A stretch of 59,649 bases of DNA from Actinomadura formosensis NBRC 14204 (GCF_001552155.1 NZ_BCQQ01000032.1:1-59649), one strand, 5' to 3'; counted from the first letter of the stretch, positions 8,452 through 16,634 are shown. The notes: generated by a model from the sequence alone, not told the origin. Program-made: numbers and translations.

Positions 8452-9441
8452 CTAACTGTGCCCCCCGAACAGGCTCGTCACCGAGCCGTCACTGAAGACC
8501 TGGTTGATCGCATGGGCGACGAGAGGAGCGATCGACAGGACGGTCAGCTTGTCGAACTGCTTCTCCTCCGGAATCGGCAGCGTGTTCGTCAACACCACCT
8601 CGGAGATACGGGAGTTCTTCAGCCGGTCCACCGCCGGACCCGACAGCACACCGTGCGTCGCCGCCACCACGACCTTCGTGGCACCGTTCTCGAACAGCGC
8701 GTCCGCGGCCTTCACGATCGTCCCACCGGTATCGATCATGTCGTCGACCACCACGCAGGTGCGGCCCTTGACCTCGCCGACCACATCGAAGACCTTGACC
8801 TCGTTCGCCACATCCGGGTCGCGCTTCTTGTGGATGATCGCCATCGGCACACCGCCCAGCCGGTCCGACCAGCGCTCGGTCACCCGCACCCGGCCCGCGT
8901 CCGGCGCCACCACCGTCACCTGCGAGGTGTCCAGCCGGCTCTCGAAATGCCCGGCCAGCAGATCCAGCGCGAACAGGTGATCCACCGGGCCATCGAAGAA
9001 ACCCTGGATCTGCGCGGTGTGCAGGTCCACGGTGAGGAGCCGGTCGGCGCCCGCCGTCTTGAACAGATCCGCCATCAGCCGCGCCGAAATCGGCTCACGG
9101 CCCCGGTGCTTCTTGTCCTGCCGCGCGTACCCGAAGAACGGCGCCACCACGGTGATCCGATTGGCCGACGCGCGCTTCAGCGCATCCACCATGATCAACT
9201 GCTCCATGATCCACTGATTGATGGGAGCCGTGTGGCTCTGGATCACGAAAGCGTCGGAGCCACGGACCGACTCCAGGAACCGCACGAACGTCTCGCCGTT
9301 GGCGAAGTCATACGCGGACGTCGGTGTCAGCTCGATGTGGAGGTTGTCGGCTACTTCCTTGGCCAGGTCCGGGTGGGCTCGGCCAGTGAAGAGCATCAAC
9401 TTCTTCTGACCACTCGCTTTGATCCCACTCACCTCTGACAA
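8452..9441 (-). CDS. prs: Ribose-phosphate pyrophosphokinase
   Basis: This enzyme makes PRPP from ribose 5-phosphate and ATP, feeding purine, pyrimidine, His, Trp and NAD synthesis and, in actinobacteria, decaprenyl-phosphoryl arabinose. At 329 residues the length is normal. Motifs seen are LFTGRAHPDLAKEVADNL at the start, FFGYARQDKKHRGREPISAR (flexible loop and ATP site) and the PRPP-binding loop VVVDDMIDTGGT near residue 226. It is cotranscribed after glmU (155-base gap). A 241-base stretch separates it from rplY and may hold an rplY promoter. Confidence 0.97.
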   Translation of the reverse strand: MSEVSGIKASGQKKLMLFTGRAHPDLAKEVADNLHIELTPTSAYDFANGETFVRFLESVRGSDAFVIQSHTAPINQWIMEQLIMVDALKRASANRITVVAPFFGYARQDKKHRGREPISARLMADLFKTAGADRLLTVDLHTAQIQGFFDGPVDHLFALDLLAGHFESRLDTSQVTVVAPDAGRVRVTERWSDRLGGVPMAIIHKKRDPDVANEVKVFDVVGEVKGRTCVVVDDMIDTGGTIVKAADALFENGATKVVVAATHGVLSGPAVDRLKNSRISEVVLTNTLPIPEEKQFDKLTVLSIAPLVAHAINQVFSDGSVTSLFGGHS

Positions 9442-9596
9442 CTCCCCCTCAATGGATGTGCCTTACATGTGGGGTGTTGTCCCCACTCCCCGCGCACCAC
9501 AAGAGTGCGGCCCGCGGGTTGCTCTGTTGTCGAAGGACACCGCCGTCCTCCACCTCCCCGCCCCTGGAGCGGGACCGTCGTCACCTCGGCACCGGG

Positions 9597-11066
9597 CTAC
9601 GGCGCGCCCGCGCCCTCGCCTTCGCCCTTCGCCCGGCGGGCCGCCTCCGCCGCCGCCGTACCCGGCCGCGTCCGCTCCACCCAGCCCTCGACGTTGCGCT
9701 GCCGCGCCCGCGCGACCCCCAACGCCCCCGGCGGGACATCCTGGATGATCACCGACCCGGCCGCCGTATAAGCGCCATCACCCACCGTCACCGGCGCCAC
9801 GATCATGTTGTCGCTGCCGACCTTCACATGGGACCCGATGACACTGCGACGCTTCTGCACACCGTCATAGTTGACGAACACCGAACTGGCGCCGATGTTC
9901 GAGTGCTCACCGATCTCGGCATCGCCCACATAGGTCAGATGCGGCACCTTCGAGCCCTCACCGATGTCGGCGTTCTTCGTCTCGACATACGTCCCGACCT
10001 TGGCCTTGCGCGCCAGCCTCGTCCCAGGCCGCAGATAGGCGTAGGGCCCCACCGACGCCTCCGGCCCGACCTCCGCCTCCACGCACACGGCGTTGACCAC
10101 GGACGCACCCTCGCCGACCCTCGTATCGGTCAGCGTGCACCCCGGCCCGACCCGCGAGCCCGCACCCAGATGCGTCCTTCCATGCAACTGCGTCCCCGGG
10201 TGGACCTCGGCGTCCTCATCGGCGGTCACGTCCACATCGATCCAGGTGGACGCCGGGTCGACGATCGTGACCCCCGCCCGCATGTGCGCCTCGACGATCC
10301 GGTCGTTCAACTGCCGCCGCGCCTGCGCGAGCTGGACCCTGTCGTTCACGCCCTGGGTCTCCACCCAGTCGGCCGCCAGATGCGCGCCCGCCCGGTGACC
10401 GTCCCCGCGCAGGATCGCGACCACGTCGGTGAGGTACTCCTCGCCATTGGCGTTGTCGGTGGTCACCCGCTTGAGCGCGTCCGCCAGCAACGCCCCGTCG
10501 AAGGCGTACATGCCGACGTTGATCTCGGTGATCTCGCGCTGCTCCGCGGTGGCGTCCTTGTGCTCGACGATCGCCTCGACGCTGCCGTCCGCCGCCCGCA
10601 CCATCCGCCCGTACCCGGTCGCGTCCGGCATCTCGGTCGTCAGCACGGTGGCGGCATTGCCCTCGTCCTCATGGGCCCGGACGAGCGCCTGCAACGTCTC
10701 CCCCCGCAGCAGCGGATGATCGCCGTTGGTGACCACGACGGTCCCCTCCAGCGCGCCGGTCTGCTCCAGCGCCATCCGCACGGCGTGCCCCGTCCCGCCC
10801 TGCCGCTCCTGGACGGCCGCCTCGGCGTCCGGCGCGTGCTCGGCGAGATGCGCGACGACCTGCTCGCGCCGGTGCCCGACCACCACGACGAGCCGCTCCG
10901 GCTCCAGCCGGCGCGCGGCGGCCAGCACATGGCCGAGCATGCTGCGCCCGCACAGCTCGTGCAGGACCTTCGACTTACGGGACTTCATCCGGGTGCCCTC
11001 GCCCGCGGCGAGAACGATGACGGCGGCCGGTCGGCTCGCAGCGCTCACAAGGAGGCTCCTCGGCAT
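9597..11066 (-). CDS. glmU: Bifunctional UDP-N-acetylglucosamine pyrophosphorylase/glucosamine-1-phosphate acetyltransferase
   Basis: This 489-residue enzyme carries out the last two steps to UDP-GlcNAc, the precursor of peptidoglycan and envelope glycans. The uridylyltransferase domain begins with [20 protein letters not shown], the nucleotide-binding signature. The C-terminal left-handed beta-helix acetyltransferase domain shows hexapeptide repeats ([37 protein letters not shown]), and AYTAAGSVI is near the end. It is the first gene of the glmU-prs-rplY-pth run. The tail after about residue 465 ([13 protein letters not shown]) is low complexity, as in other actinobacteria. Confidence 0.97.
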   Translation of the reverse strand: MPRSLLVSAASRPAAVIVLAAGEGTRMKSRKSKVLHELCGRSMLGHVLAAARRLEPERLVVVVGHRREQVVAHLAEHAPDAEAAVQERQGGTGHAVRMALEQTGALEGTVVVTNGDHPLLRGETLQALVRAHEDEGNAATVLTTEMPDATGYGRMVRAADGSVEAIVEHKDATAEQREITEINVGMYAFDGALLADALKRVTTDNANGEEYLTDVVAILRGDGHRAGAHLAADWVETQGVNDRVQLAQARRQLNDRIVEAHMRAGVTIVDPASTWIDVDVTADEDAEVHPGTQLHGRTHLGAGSRVGPGCTLTDTRVGEGASVVNAVCVEAEVGPEASVGPYAYLRPGTRLARKAKVGTYVETKNADIGEGSKVPHLTYVGDAEIGEHSNIGASSVFVNYDGVQKRRSVIGSHVKVGSDNMIVAPVTVGDGAYTAAGSVIIQDVPPGALGVARARQRNVEGWVERTRPGTAAAEAARRAKGEGEGAGAP

Positions 11067-11285
11067 CGCGGACGGGATCGGTCACGGACGCGCCCACCTG
11101 CGAGACGGCAGGCCAGAGCACACCCGACACGGGCAGGATACCGCCCGCCCGCACCCAGTCACCCCGCCGCCCACCCGACGCCACCCCCGCCCTACATCAA
11201 AGATGTGGGGCCGTTGGCTCCGACTCGGTATCGTTGGCCCGGCAAGCTCGGTACCAGCACCTGACTGGTGTCCGATTTCACCCAA

Positions 11286-11356
11286 TCCCGGGTGGTCTAG
11301 GGGCATGACTACTGATTTTGGTTCAGTCAACGGAGGTTCGAATCCTCCCCCGGGAG
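11286..11356 (+). tRNA. tRNA-Gln (anticodon UUG)
   Basis: A full cloverleaf can be drawn. Acceptor arms are TCCCGGG (11286-11292) and CCCGGGA (11349-11355) with discriminator G. The anticodon stem is ACTGA/TCAGT with loop TTTTGGT, giving anticodon TTG. The T arm is GGAGG-TTCGAAT-CCTCC. A CA follows the discriminator, so the CCA end is probably added after transcription. It is the only RNA gene I see in the window, and degraded gene copies follow on its 3' side. Confidence 0.95.
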
Positions 11357-11390
11357 CACGTTTGTCCGGATTTCCTGGCGAGGGGCGAGC

Positions 11391-11560
11391 ATGGTACCGA
11401 AGGCCCAACCCTCGATCCTTCGGTAGAGGTCCGCGCTCTGCCTGACCGTGACAAGAGGGCACCCTTTGTAGGCGTCGACGGTGTTCTTCGGCTTGCGCTT
11501 CTTGATCACCAGCTTTTCGAACCCCTCGACCGGCGTCCCGACCAGATCGCCCCACCACAC
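11391..11560 (-). pseudogene. C-terminal fragment of an HTH/LAGLIDADG-like gene (partial tandem copy)
   Basis: About 55 residues (WWGDLVGTPVEGFEKLVIKK, then YKGCPLVTVRQSADLYRRIE, then GWAFGTML) match the C-terminal third of the neighbouring decayed gene at 11564-12335. Nucleotide similarity is obvious to the eye, for example CTCGACCGGCGTCCCGACCA is present in both copies 276 bases apart. The N-terminal two thirds are missing: homology starts abruptly at the WW motif, two bases from the stop of the neighbour. Beyond about 11390 the frame runs into the tRNA antisense (GEDSNLR), which is not protein sequence. It is a remnant of a tandem duplication. Confidence 0.75.
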
Positions 11561-11836
11561 CTATTACCCTTGCCTGCCGCGATCGTTGAGGATCTTGCTG
11601 AGGACCTCGTCGGAACGGCTGATCAGACGAGCCTCGGCAGGGTCACCGCCCAGCATCGCACCGTAGGCCCACCCCTCGATGCGCCGGTAGAGGTCCGCGC
11701 CCTTCCTGATGGTGATCTGTAGACATCCTCGGTACTCATCGAGGAGGTTCTTCCTGGTGGTCTTGGGGTTGTGTTTCTTGATCACCGGATTTTCAAAGCG
11801 CTCGACCGGCGTCCCGACCAGATCGCTCCACCACTT
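11391..11836. repeat. Degenerate direct repeat next to tRNA-Gln
   Basis: The segment about 11391-11558 repeats, with many substitutions, at about 11655-11836 in the same orientation, offset by roughly 276 bases. It corresponds to the coding part that ends the HTH/LAGLIDADG-like gene, so it is a partial gene duplication rather than a simple repeat. Confidence 0.65.
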
Positions 11837-12335
11837 CGTCGCGGCCTCGACGTCACCCGTCTCGTGGATGTGCAGACGCACTTGTACGTGGTCGCGCGGC
11901 ACCCCGACGACGCCGAGGAAGCGCAGGAAGAAGACCACCAGCGCCGGGTCGCTGTTGATGAACGACACCTTCTCGGTACGCCGGTAGATCTTGTCCTTGG
12001 TCCCCTCACACCAGTACACGAGCGCACCGGCGATCACCACCTCGCGCTCGCTTAGACCGCCCAGCTCACGGCAGGCGCCCAGCTTGATCTCCTGCCGCCG
12101 CTGCTCGGCCTCGATGTGGTAGGGCTCCCAACGGGCCTTCCACATCGCCGCGACTCGTTCCTGCTCGTAGCCTGGCCGACGCTCGTAGGGCACGTCCCGT
12201 AACCAGAGCGAGCAGGTACTTATGGCGATATTCAGGGAGCCCGCGATCTCGCGGTAGGTCCAAGCCCTGGCGGCGGAGTTCGATGGCCTTGGGCTTGAGT
12301 TTGTCTCGGATCTCGTCCGGCATTGGTCCACTCAT
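11564..12335 (-). pseudogene. HTH plus LAGLIDADG-like protein gene with a single-base frameshift
   Basis: The start at 12335 gives MSGPMPDEIRDKLKPKAIEL, then RRQGL. One extra G (12260/12261) then shifts the frame; removing it joins RRQGL to TYREIAGSLNIAISTCSLWL, a helix-turn-helix, and a long C-terminal domain. That domain has GALVYWCEGTK, INSDPALVVFFLRFL, RLHIHET, KWWSDLVGTPVERF and DLYRRIEGWAYGAML. The HTH followed by a G-x-x-x-YWCEGTK/NSDP domain resembles a widespread family that I associate with LAGLIDADG-type folds; this is recognition from memory. The full protein would be about 255 residues. Codon use is less GC-biased than in the neighbours, which fits transfer. A sequencing indel is possible. 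Confidence 0.7.
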
Positions 12336-12722
12336 GACGGAAACCTACTACCGCTTTAACTCTACGTTGCCGCATTGTTGCTTTCCGTAATGTCATGAGT
12401 GAGTCGTTTGTCCGGATCGGTTTAGTGCACCCGCTGCAGGCAAGTTCCTTTCTGTGCGGGTCGGCTGCGTCCAGGGGCGGATGGCGCGACGATCACCACG
12501 GACATGCACAGGTCGAGGAGCGGGCTCGCGGCGTGGGTGGGGCGTTCTCGCGGGACGAGGGGGCACCTCGCCATCGCCTCGCGACGGTGTTTCCCAAGAG
12601 GGGTTTGTGGCCCGAGAGGTGGTTTCTCACCGATTTTACCTTTCAACACTGTCCAACTTACGGATGCGTAGCTTACGTTGGCGTAGGTAAGACCGCCCCC
12701 GAGTCACAGAAAGTGGTGACGC
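12336..12722. other. Long intergenic region upstream of the desaturase
   Basis: These 387 bases lie between two divergent genes. The only structure I can support is the pair of palindromes at 12659-12685. The remainder (12360-12650) shows no coding frame with sensible codon bias, no strong hairpin and no tRNA. Confidence 0.6.
12659..12691. promoter_or_regulatory. Tandem TACG-N4-CGTA operator candidates
   Basis: Two copies of TACGNNNNCGTA lie 15 bases apart: TACGGATGCGTA (12659-12670) and TACGTTGGCGTA (12674-12685). The second sits within a wider CTTAC...GTAAG symmetry ending at 12691. They sit 32-64 bases before the desaturase ATG, so they overlap or adjoin its promoter. The TetR-type gene right after the desaturase is the natural candidate to bind them. 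Confidence 0.65.
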
Positions 12723-13676
12723 ATGACAACAGCTCCGACCGTCGATCCACCTCGTCCGCAGCCGCGGCCCGAGATCGTGCCGGAGGCGCGCGGCACAGCC
12801 GAACGGGTGCTCATCGCCGTGTTCACCGGGGTGCCGCTCCTCGCGCTGTTCGCGGCGGTTCCGCTGGCGTGGGGCCGGTTCCTCGGCTGGACGGACGTCG
12901 TGCTCACGGCGGTGTTCTACGTGCTGTCCGCGGGGGGCATCACGGTCGGGTACCACCGGTACTTCACACACGGGTCGTTCAAGGCGAAGCGGGGCTTGAA
13001 GATCGCCATGGCGCTGGCCGGGAGCATGGCCATCGAGGGGCCGGTCATCACGTGGGTCGCCGATCACCGGCGCCACCACAAGCACTCGGACAAGGAGTTC
13101 GATCCGCATTCGCCGTGGCGGTTCGGTGACGACTGGAAGGCGCTGGCGAAGGGGCTGGCCTGGGCCCACTACGGGTGGCTGTTCGACGCGAACCGGACGT
13201 CCAAGCAGCGGTTCGCGAAGGATCTGCTCAACGACCGGGACGTCCGGCGCGTCCATGCCGCGTTCCCGGGGCTGGTGGCGGTGTCGTTCCTGCTGCCGGC
13301 GGTGATCGGCGGGCTGGTCACGATGTCGTGGGCTGGTTTCCTGACCGCGCTGTTCTGGGCGGGGTTCGTCCGGATCACGCTGGTGCACCATGTGACGTGG
13401 TCGATCAACTCGATCTGCCACACGTTCGGCAAGGAGGAGTTCGAGGTGCGGGACAAGTCCCGCAACGTGTGGTGGCTGGCCATCCCGTCCCTCGGCGAGT
13501 CCTGGCACAACCTGCATCATTCGGATCCGACGTGCGCGCGGCACGGCGTGCTGAAGGGGCAGGTCGACATCAGCGCCCGGATCATCCAGGCGTTCGAGAA
13601 GGCGGGCTGGGCGTACGGCGTCCGGTGGCCGAACAGCGACAGGCTGGCGGCGAAGCGCACAAAGCAGGCGGTTTGA
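12723..13676 (+). CDS. Membrane acyl-CoA/fatty acid desaturase (delta-9 type)
   Basis: This di-iron membrane enzyme introduces a cis double bond into acyl chains to tune membrane fluidity. All three histidine boxes are present: HRYFTH (about residue 78), DHRRHHKHSD (about 115) and ESWHNLHHSDP (about 260). Hydrophobic pairs flank them (residues 30-75 and 180-225). The length of 317 fits the bacterial stearoyl-CoA desaturase-like family. The gene starts at ATG 12723 with a weak GTGGTG ribosome site. The regulator gene follows 17 bases downstream, so the two are probably one transcript. Electron donor partners (ferredoxin or Rv3230c-like reductase) are not in the window. Confidence 0.93.
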   Translation: MTTAPTVDPPRPQPRPEIVPEARGTAERVLIAVFTGVPLLALFAAVPLAWGRFLGWTDVVLTAVFYVLSAGGITVGYHRYFTHGSFKAKRGLKIAMALAGSMAIEGPVITWVADHRRHHKHSDKEFDPHSPWRFGDDWKALAKGLAWAHYGWLFDANRTSKQRFAKDLLNDRDVRRVHAAFPGLVAVSFLLPAVIGGLVTMSWAGFLTALFWAGFVRITLVHHVTWSINSICHTFGKEEFEVRDKSRNVWWLAIPSLGESWHNLHHSDPTCARHGVLKGQVDISARIIQAFEKAGWAYGVRWPNSDRLAAKRTKQAV

Positions 13677-13693
13677 CCGCCACAATTGATCCT

Positions 13694-14476
13694 GTGACAG
13701 AACCCGCTCCGAGGACCCGCAGAAAGCGGATGACCGGCAAGGAACGCCGCGAGCAGCTTCTCGACGTCGGCCGTTCGCTGTTCGCCGGGCGCGGTCTGGA
13801 CGGCACCTCGGTGGAGGAGATCGCCTCGGCGGCCGGGGTGTCGAAGCCCGTGGTGTACGAGCACTTCGGTGGCAAGGAAGGGCTTTACGCGGTCGTCGTC
13901 GACCGGGAGTTCGAGCGGCTGCTGAAGCTGGTGACGGACGCGCTGAACTCGGTGGTCCACTACCGGAGCAAGCTGGAGAAGGCCGCGCTGGCGCTGCTGG
14001 AGTACATCGAGGGTCATCCGGACGGGTTCCGGATTCTGGTTCGCGATTCGCACGGCGGTACGGGTACCGGCACCTATGCCAGCCTGCTGAGTGAGATCGC
14101 CGGTGAGGTCGAGCACATCCTCGCGCAGGAGTTCGACCGGCACGGCTATGACGACAAGTTCGCTCCGCTGTATGCGCAGAGTCTGGTCGGCATGGTGGCG
14201 TTGACGGGCCAGTGGTGGCTGGACGTCCGCAAGCCGCGCCGGGAGGATGTGGCGGCGCATGTGGTGAATCTCGCGTGGAACGGCCTGTCGGGGCTGGAGC
14301 CGAGGCCGTCGCTGGATCCGCGTCGCCGCCGCAAGGAGATGGAGCGCCGGGAGAGGTTGGCCGAGAAGGCGGCGGCGAAGGCGGAGAGAGCGGAGGGGAA
14401 GGCGGCTGCGAAGGCGGAGAAGGCGCAGCGCAAGGCGCAGCGTGATGTCGAGGAGATTCCCGACGCGTCAGCGTGA
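13694..14476 (+). CDS. TetR-family regulator with Lys/Ala-rich coiled tail
   Basis: GTG 13694 gives a 260-residue protein. The TetR HTH is clear: RREQLLDVGRSLFAGRGLDG then TSVEEIASAAGVSKPVVYEH (about residues 17-56), followed by a ligand domain to about residue 205. The last 50 residues are a charged helix with repeated KAERAEGKAAAKAEK units, a coiled-coil-like tail uncommon in TetR proteins. It follows the desaturase by 17 bases and so probably feeds back on the operon through the palindromes at 12659-12685. This matches TetR control of desaturases in other actinobacteria, but the ligand (probably acyl-CoA) is a guess. The stop overlaps the VOC gene tail by 9 bases. Confidence 0.9.
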   Translation: MTEPAPRTRRKRMTGKERREQLLDVGRSLFAGRGLDGTSVEEIASAAGVSKPVVYEHFGGKEGLYAVVVDREFERLLKLVTDALNSVVHYRSKLEKAALALLEYIEGHPDGFRILVRDSHGGTGTGTYASLLSEIAGEVEHILAQEFDRHGYDDKFAPLYAQSLVGMVALTGQWWLDVRKPRREDVAAHVVNLAWNGLSGLEPRPSLDPRRRRKEMERRERLAEKAAAKAERAEGKAAAKAEKAQRKAQRDVEEIPDASA

Positions 14477-14830
14477 CGGCTGCAGGAATTCGAGGCGGTT
14501 CCCGACGGGGTCGTGGGCGTAGAGGCGCCGGTATCCGGGGAGGAGGTCGTCCGGCCTGGTGTCGTGGCCTGCGGCGCGGAGGCGTGCGGCGAGGGCGTCG
14601 AGGTCGTGGACGAGGAGTCCGGGGTGGGCTTTGCGGGCGGGGTGGAAGTCCTGCTCGATGCCGAGGTGGAGTTCGGTGCCGTTGCCGCGGAACCAGGCTC
14701 CGCCGCGTCCGGCGAGTTCGGGTGGTTTGGGGACTTCGTCGAGTCCGAGGACGCCGGTGTAGAAGGCGCGGAGCCGGTTCTCGCTGCCGGGCGGGGCGGC
14801 GAGCTGGACGTGGTGAACGCCGGTGATCAT
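14468..14830 (-). CDS. VOC (glyoxalase/bleomycin-resistance) superfamily protein
   Basis: This small cytoplasmic metal-dependent fold protein has 120 residues. ATG 14830 has GGAGG five to six bases upstream. Paired beta-alpha-beta-beta-beta modules are visible: ITGVHHVQLAAPPGSENRLR AFYTGVLGL at the start, and DPVGNRLEFLQP at the end. The candidate metal ligands His 6 or 7, ELHLG and Glu near the C-terminus are in place. Two MarR-type palindromes and a TTGACA box lie 220-270 bases upstream on its strand, so it may share regulation with the methyltransferase gene. The substrate cannot be told. Confidence 0.83.
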   Translation of the reverse strand: MITGVHHVQLAAPPGSENRLRAFYTGVLGLDEVPKPPELAGRGGAWFRGNGTELHLGIEQDFHPARKAHPGLLVHDLDALAARLRAAGHDTRPDDLLPGYRRLYAHDPVGNRLEFLQPSR

Positions 14831-15140
14831 GGTTGCCTCCGGAGGGTGGCAACCGGTGGCCGCCCTGAGTTCGTCTGGGCGGCCACCGGCCAGGGGTCGC
14901 CGGCCTCGGGTCGCGAGGCCGGGATGTGCGGACGCCGCCCGTTCCCGTCGGTGATGGCACACCGCAGGGGAACAGGTTGCTTCACTCTGGGGGCCGGGCG
15001 GCATCCCGTCTTCGGGCCGTCTCGAGCATGTGGAACCCCATGGTTCATCTCTCGACGTCAAGACAGATGATGCCCAACTCGTATCTTGATGTCAAGAATT
15101 CCATGGGCCGCCGCGAGGGGAGGACGGGTGGCGTCCCCGC
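14831..15140. other. Intergenic region with MarR-type operators and a long VOC leader
   Basis: These 310 bases lie between the methyltransferase stop and the VOC start. The distal part (15050-15110) holds two palindromes and a minus-strand -35-like TTGACA (15090-15095) with a weak CATCAT box 17 bases on. About 220 bases of apparently untranslated leader follow; I see no convincing ORF in it. Confidence 0.5.
15050..15097. promoter_or_regulatory. Pair of MarR (TamR-type) operators
   Basis: TCTCGACGTCAAGA (15050-15063) and TCTTGATGTCAAGA (15084-15097) both fit TCTyGA-N2-TCAAGA, the same palindrome found in the tam/marR intergenic region. They are 34 bases apart centre to centre. The second covers a minus-strand TTGACA, so a bound repressor would block the promoter reading toward the VOC gene. 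Confidence 0.72.
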
Positions 15141-15935
15141 CTAACGGGCGTCGCGCGTGGCGATCACGAAGATCCGCCGGAAGGGGAACACGGTGCCGTA
15201 GGGCGCGGCGGGGTAGGCCCGCCGGAGCCTTTCCCGGTAGGTGTCGAGGAATTCGTCGGTCTCGTCCGGGTCGAGGGCGGACAGGGCGGGCCGCAGCGTG
15301 GTGCCCTTGACCCATTCGAGGACGGGGTCCTCGCCCTGCAGAACCTGTGCGTAGGTGGTCTCCCAGGCGTCGACCGCGTATCCGTGGCGGGTGAGGAGGT
15401 CGAGGTAGCCGGCGGGGTCGAGGACGGGTGCGTCCCGCTGGAATTCACCGAGTTCGGCGCGCCATCGGTCGGAGCGGCCGAGTTCGCGCAGGATGGCGTG
15501 GCTGGGCGCGTCGAAGTTGCCGGGGACCTGGAAGGCGAGCCGTCCGCCGGGTGCGAGTGCGCCTGCCCATCGGGGCAGCAGGTCGGGGTGTTCGGGGATC
15601 CATTGCAGGACGGCGTTGGACACGATGAGGTCGACGGGCCGGTCGGGTTCCCAGTCGGTGACGTCCCCGACGCGGAAGGTGAGCCGTCCGGGGATTTCGT
15701 GTTCGCGGGCCGCGGCGATCATTTCGGGTGAGCCGTCGAGGGCGTCGATGACGGCGTGCGGCCAGCGGGCGGCGAGGGTGGCGGTGAGTTCGCCGCTGCC
15801 GCAGCCGAGGTCGGTGACGCGCGCGGGTTCGGTTCTCCCGAGGCGTGCGACGAGTTCGGCGAAGGGGCGGGCCCGTTCGCCGCCGAAGATCCCGTACTGC
15901 GCGGGGTCCCACACGGTGGTGTTCTCTCTCGGCAT
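15141..15935 (-). CDS. tam: Trans-aconitate 2-methyltransferase
   Basis: This SAM-dependent enzyme methylates trans-aconitate, the inhibitory isomer formed from cis-aconitate in the TCA cycle. It has 264 residues. MPRENTTVWDPAQYGIFGGE is the family-specific opening, followed by the SAM motif VTDLGCGSGELTATLAARWP (about residue 40) and DALDGSPEMIAAA. Further family motifs are SNAVLQWIPEHP and PGGRLAFQVPGNFD. It diverges from a MarR-type gene, and a perfect 14-base palindrome lies 26 bases upstream of the ATG. The arrangement matches the tam/tamR pair known in Streptomyces. Confidence 0.93.
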   Translation of the reverse strand: MPRENTTVWDPAQYGIFGGERARPFAELVARLGRTEPARVTDLGCGSGELTATLAARWPHAVIDALDGSPEMIAAAREHEIPGRLTFRVGDVTDWEPDRPVDLIVSNAVLQWIPEHPDLLPRWAGALAPGGRLAFQVPGNFDAPSHAILRELGRSDRWRAELGEFQRDAPVLDPAGYLDLLTRHGYAVDAWETTYAQVLQGEDPVLEWVKGTTLRPALSALDPDETDEFLDTYRERLRRAYPAAPYGTVFPFRRIFVIATRDAR

Positions 15936-15960
15936 CGGGTCACAGCCTGCCCGGCCTATA

Positions 15961-15974
15961 TCTTGATGTCAAGA
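15961..15974. promoter_or_regulatory. MarR (TamR-type) operator at tam
   Basis: TCTTGATGTCAAGA is a perfect TCTTGA/TCAAGA palindrome 26-39 bases before the tam start. On the minus strand it contains TTGACA, so the site overlaps the -35 of tam. It is identical to the copy at 15084-15097. Confidence 0.82.
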
Positions 15975-16112
15975 GTTCTGGCGTGTGCCGCCCGGACACC
16001 GTTCGGGGAGAACACCGGCGACATCACCCGCTGGGCACCGGTCCACCGGCAGGCTCCGGACGCGGCGCGGCCGATCGCCGCCGCACTGGCCGGGCGGCGA
16101 TCGGGGCGTGTT

Positions 16113-16126
16113 TCTCGATATCAAGA
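16113..16126. promoter_or_regulatory. MarR (TamR-type) operator at the regulator gene
   Basis: TCTCGATATCAAGA lies 17-30 bases before the regulator ATG, where binding would stop its own transcription. It shares 12 of 14 bases with the operator at 15961-15974. Confidence 0.8.
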
Positions 16127-16142
16127 CAGGTAGGGTGACCGC

Positions 16143-16634
16143 ATGGGCGATGAGGTCGACCGGCTGGTCGAGGCGTGGAAGGCCGAGCGTCCGGATCTGG
16201 ACGTCCGGCCGCTGCAGGTCCTCAGCCGCGTGTCCCGGCTCGCCCGGCATCTCGACCGCGCCCGGCGCGCGGTGTTCGCGGCGCACGATATGGAGTCGTG
16301 GGAGTTCGACGTCCTGACCGCGCTGCGCCGGGCGGGCGCCCCGTACCAGCTGAGCCCGGGACGGCTGCTGCGTGCGACGCTGGTGACGTCGGGGACGATG
16401 ACGAACCGCATCGACCGGCTGACGGCGGCGGGCCTGGTCGAGCGGCATCCGGACCCGCAGGACAAGCGCGGCGTGCAGGTCCGCCTCACCGAGGCGGGCC
16501 TGACGCGCGTGGACGCGGCGTTCGCCGATCTGCTCGACCGGGAGCAGGCGATCCTGGAGGGCCTCAGCCCCGAGCAGCGCGGCGTCCTGGCCGATCTGCT
16601 CCGTACCCTCCTGATCCCCTTCGACCGCGACTAG
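16143..16634 (+). CDS. MarR-family regulator, TamR-like
   Basis: This 163-residue winged-helix repressor starts with an extra N-terminal helix (MGDEVDRLVEAWKAERPDLD) that matches the HucR/TamR branch of MarR proteins. That branch includes Streptomyces TamR, which senses aconitate and citrate-like anions. The recognition region is SPGRLLRATLVTSGTMTNRI, followed by the wing at DPQDKRGVQVRL. It diverges from tam, and four TCTyGA-N2-TCAAGA palindromes lie around it. The expected role is repression of tam, itself and possibly the VOC gene, relieved when trans-aconitate builds up. The stop overlaps the convergent amidase gene by four bases. Confidence 0.9.
   Translation: MGDEVDRLVEAWKAERPDLDVRPLQVLSRVSRLARHLDRARRAVFAAHDMESWEFDVLTALRRAGAPYQLSPGRLLRATLVTSGTMTNRIDRLTAAGLVERHPDPQDKRGVQVRLTEAGLTRVDAAFADLLDREQAILEGLSPEQRGVLADLLRTLLIPFDRD

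Noticed and set aside
11327..11390. C-terminal residues PGEDSNLR of the fragment frame
   Set aside because: They are the antisense reading of the tRNA-Gln 3' half and not protein.
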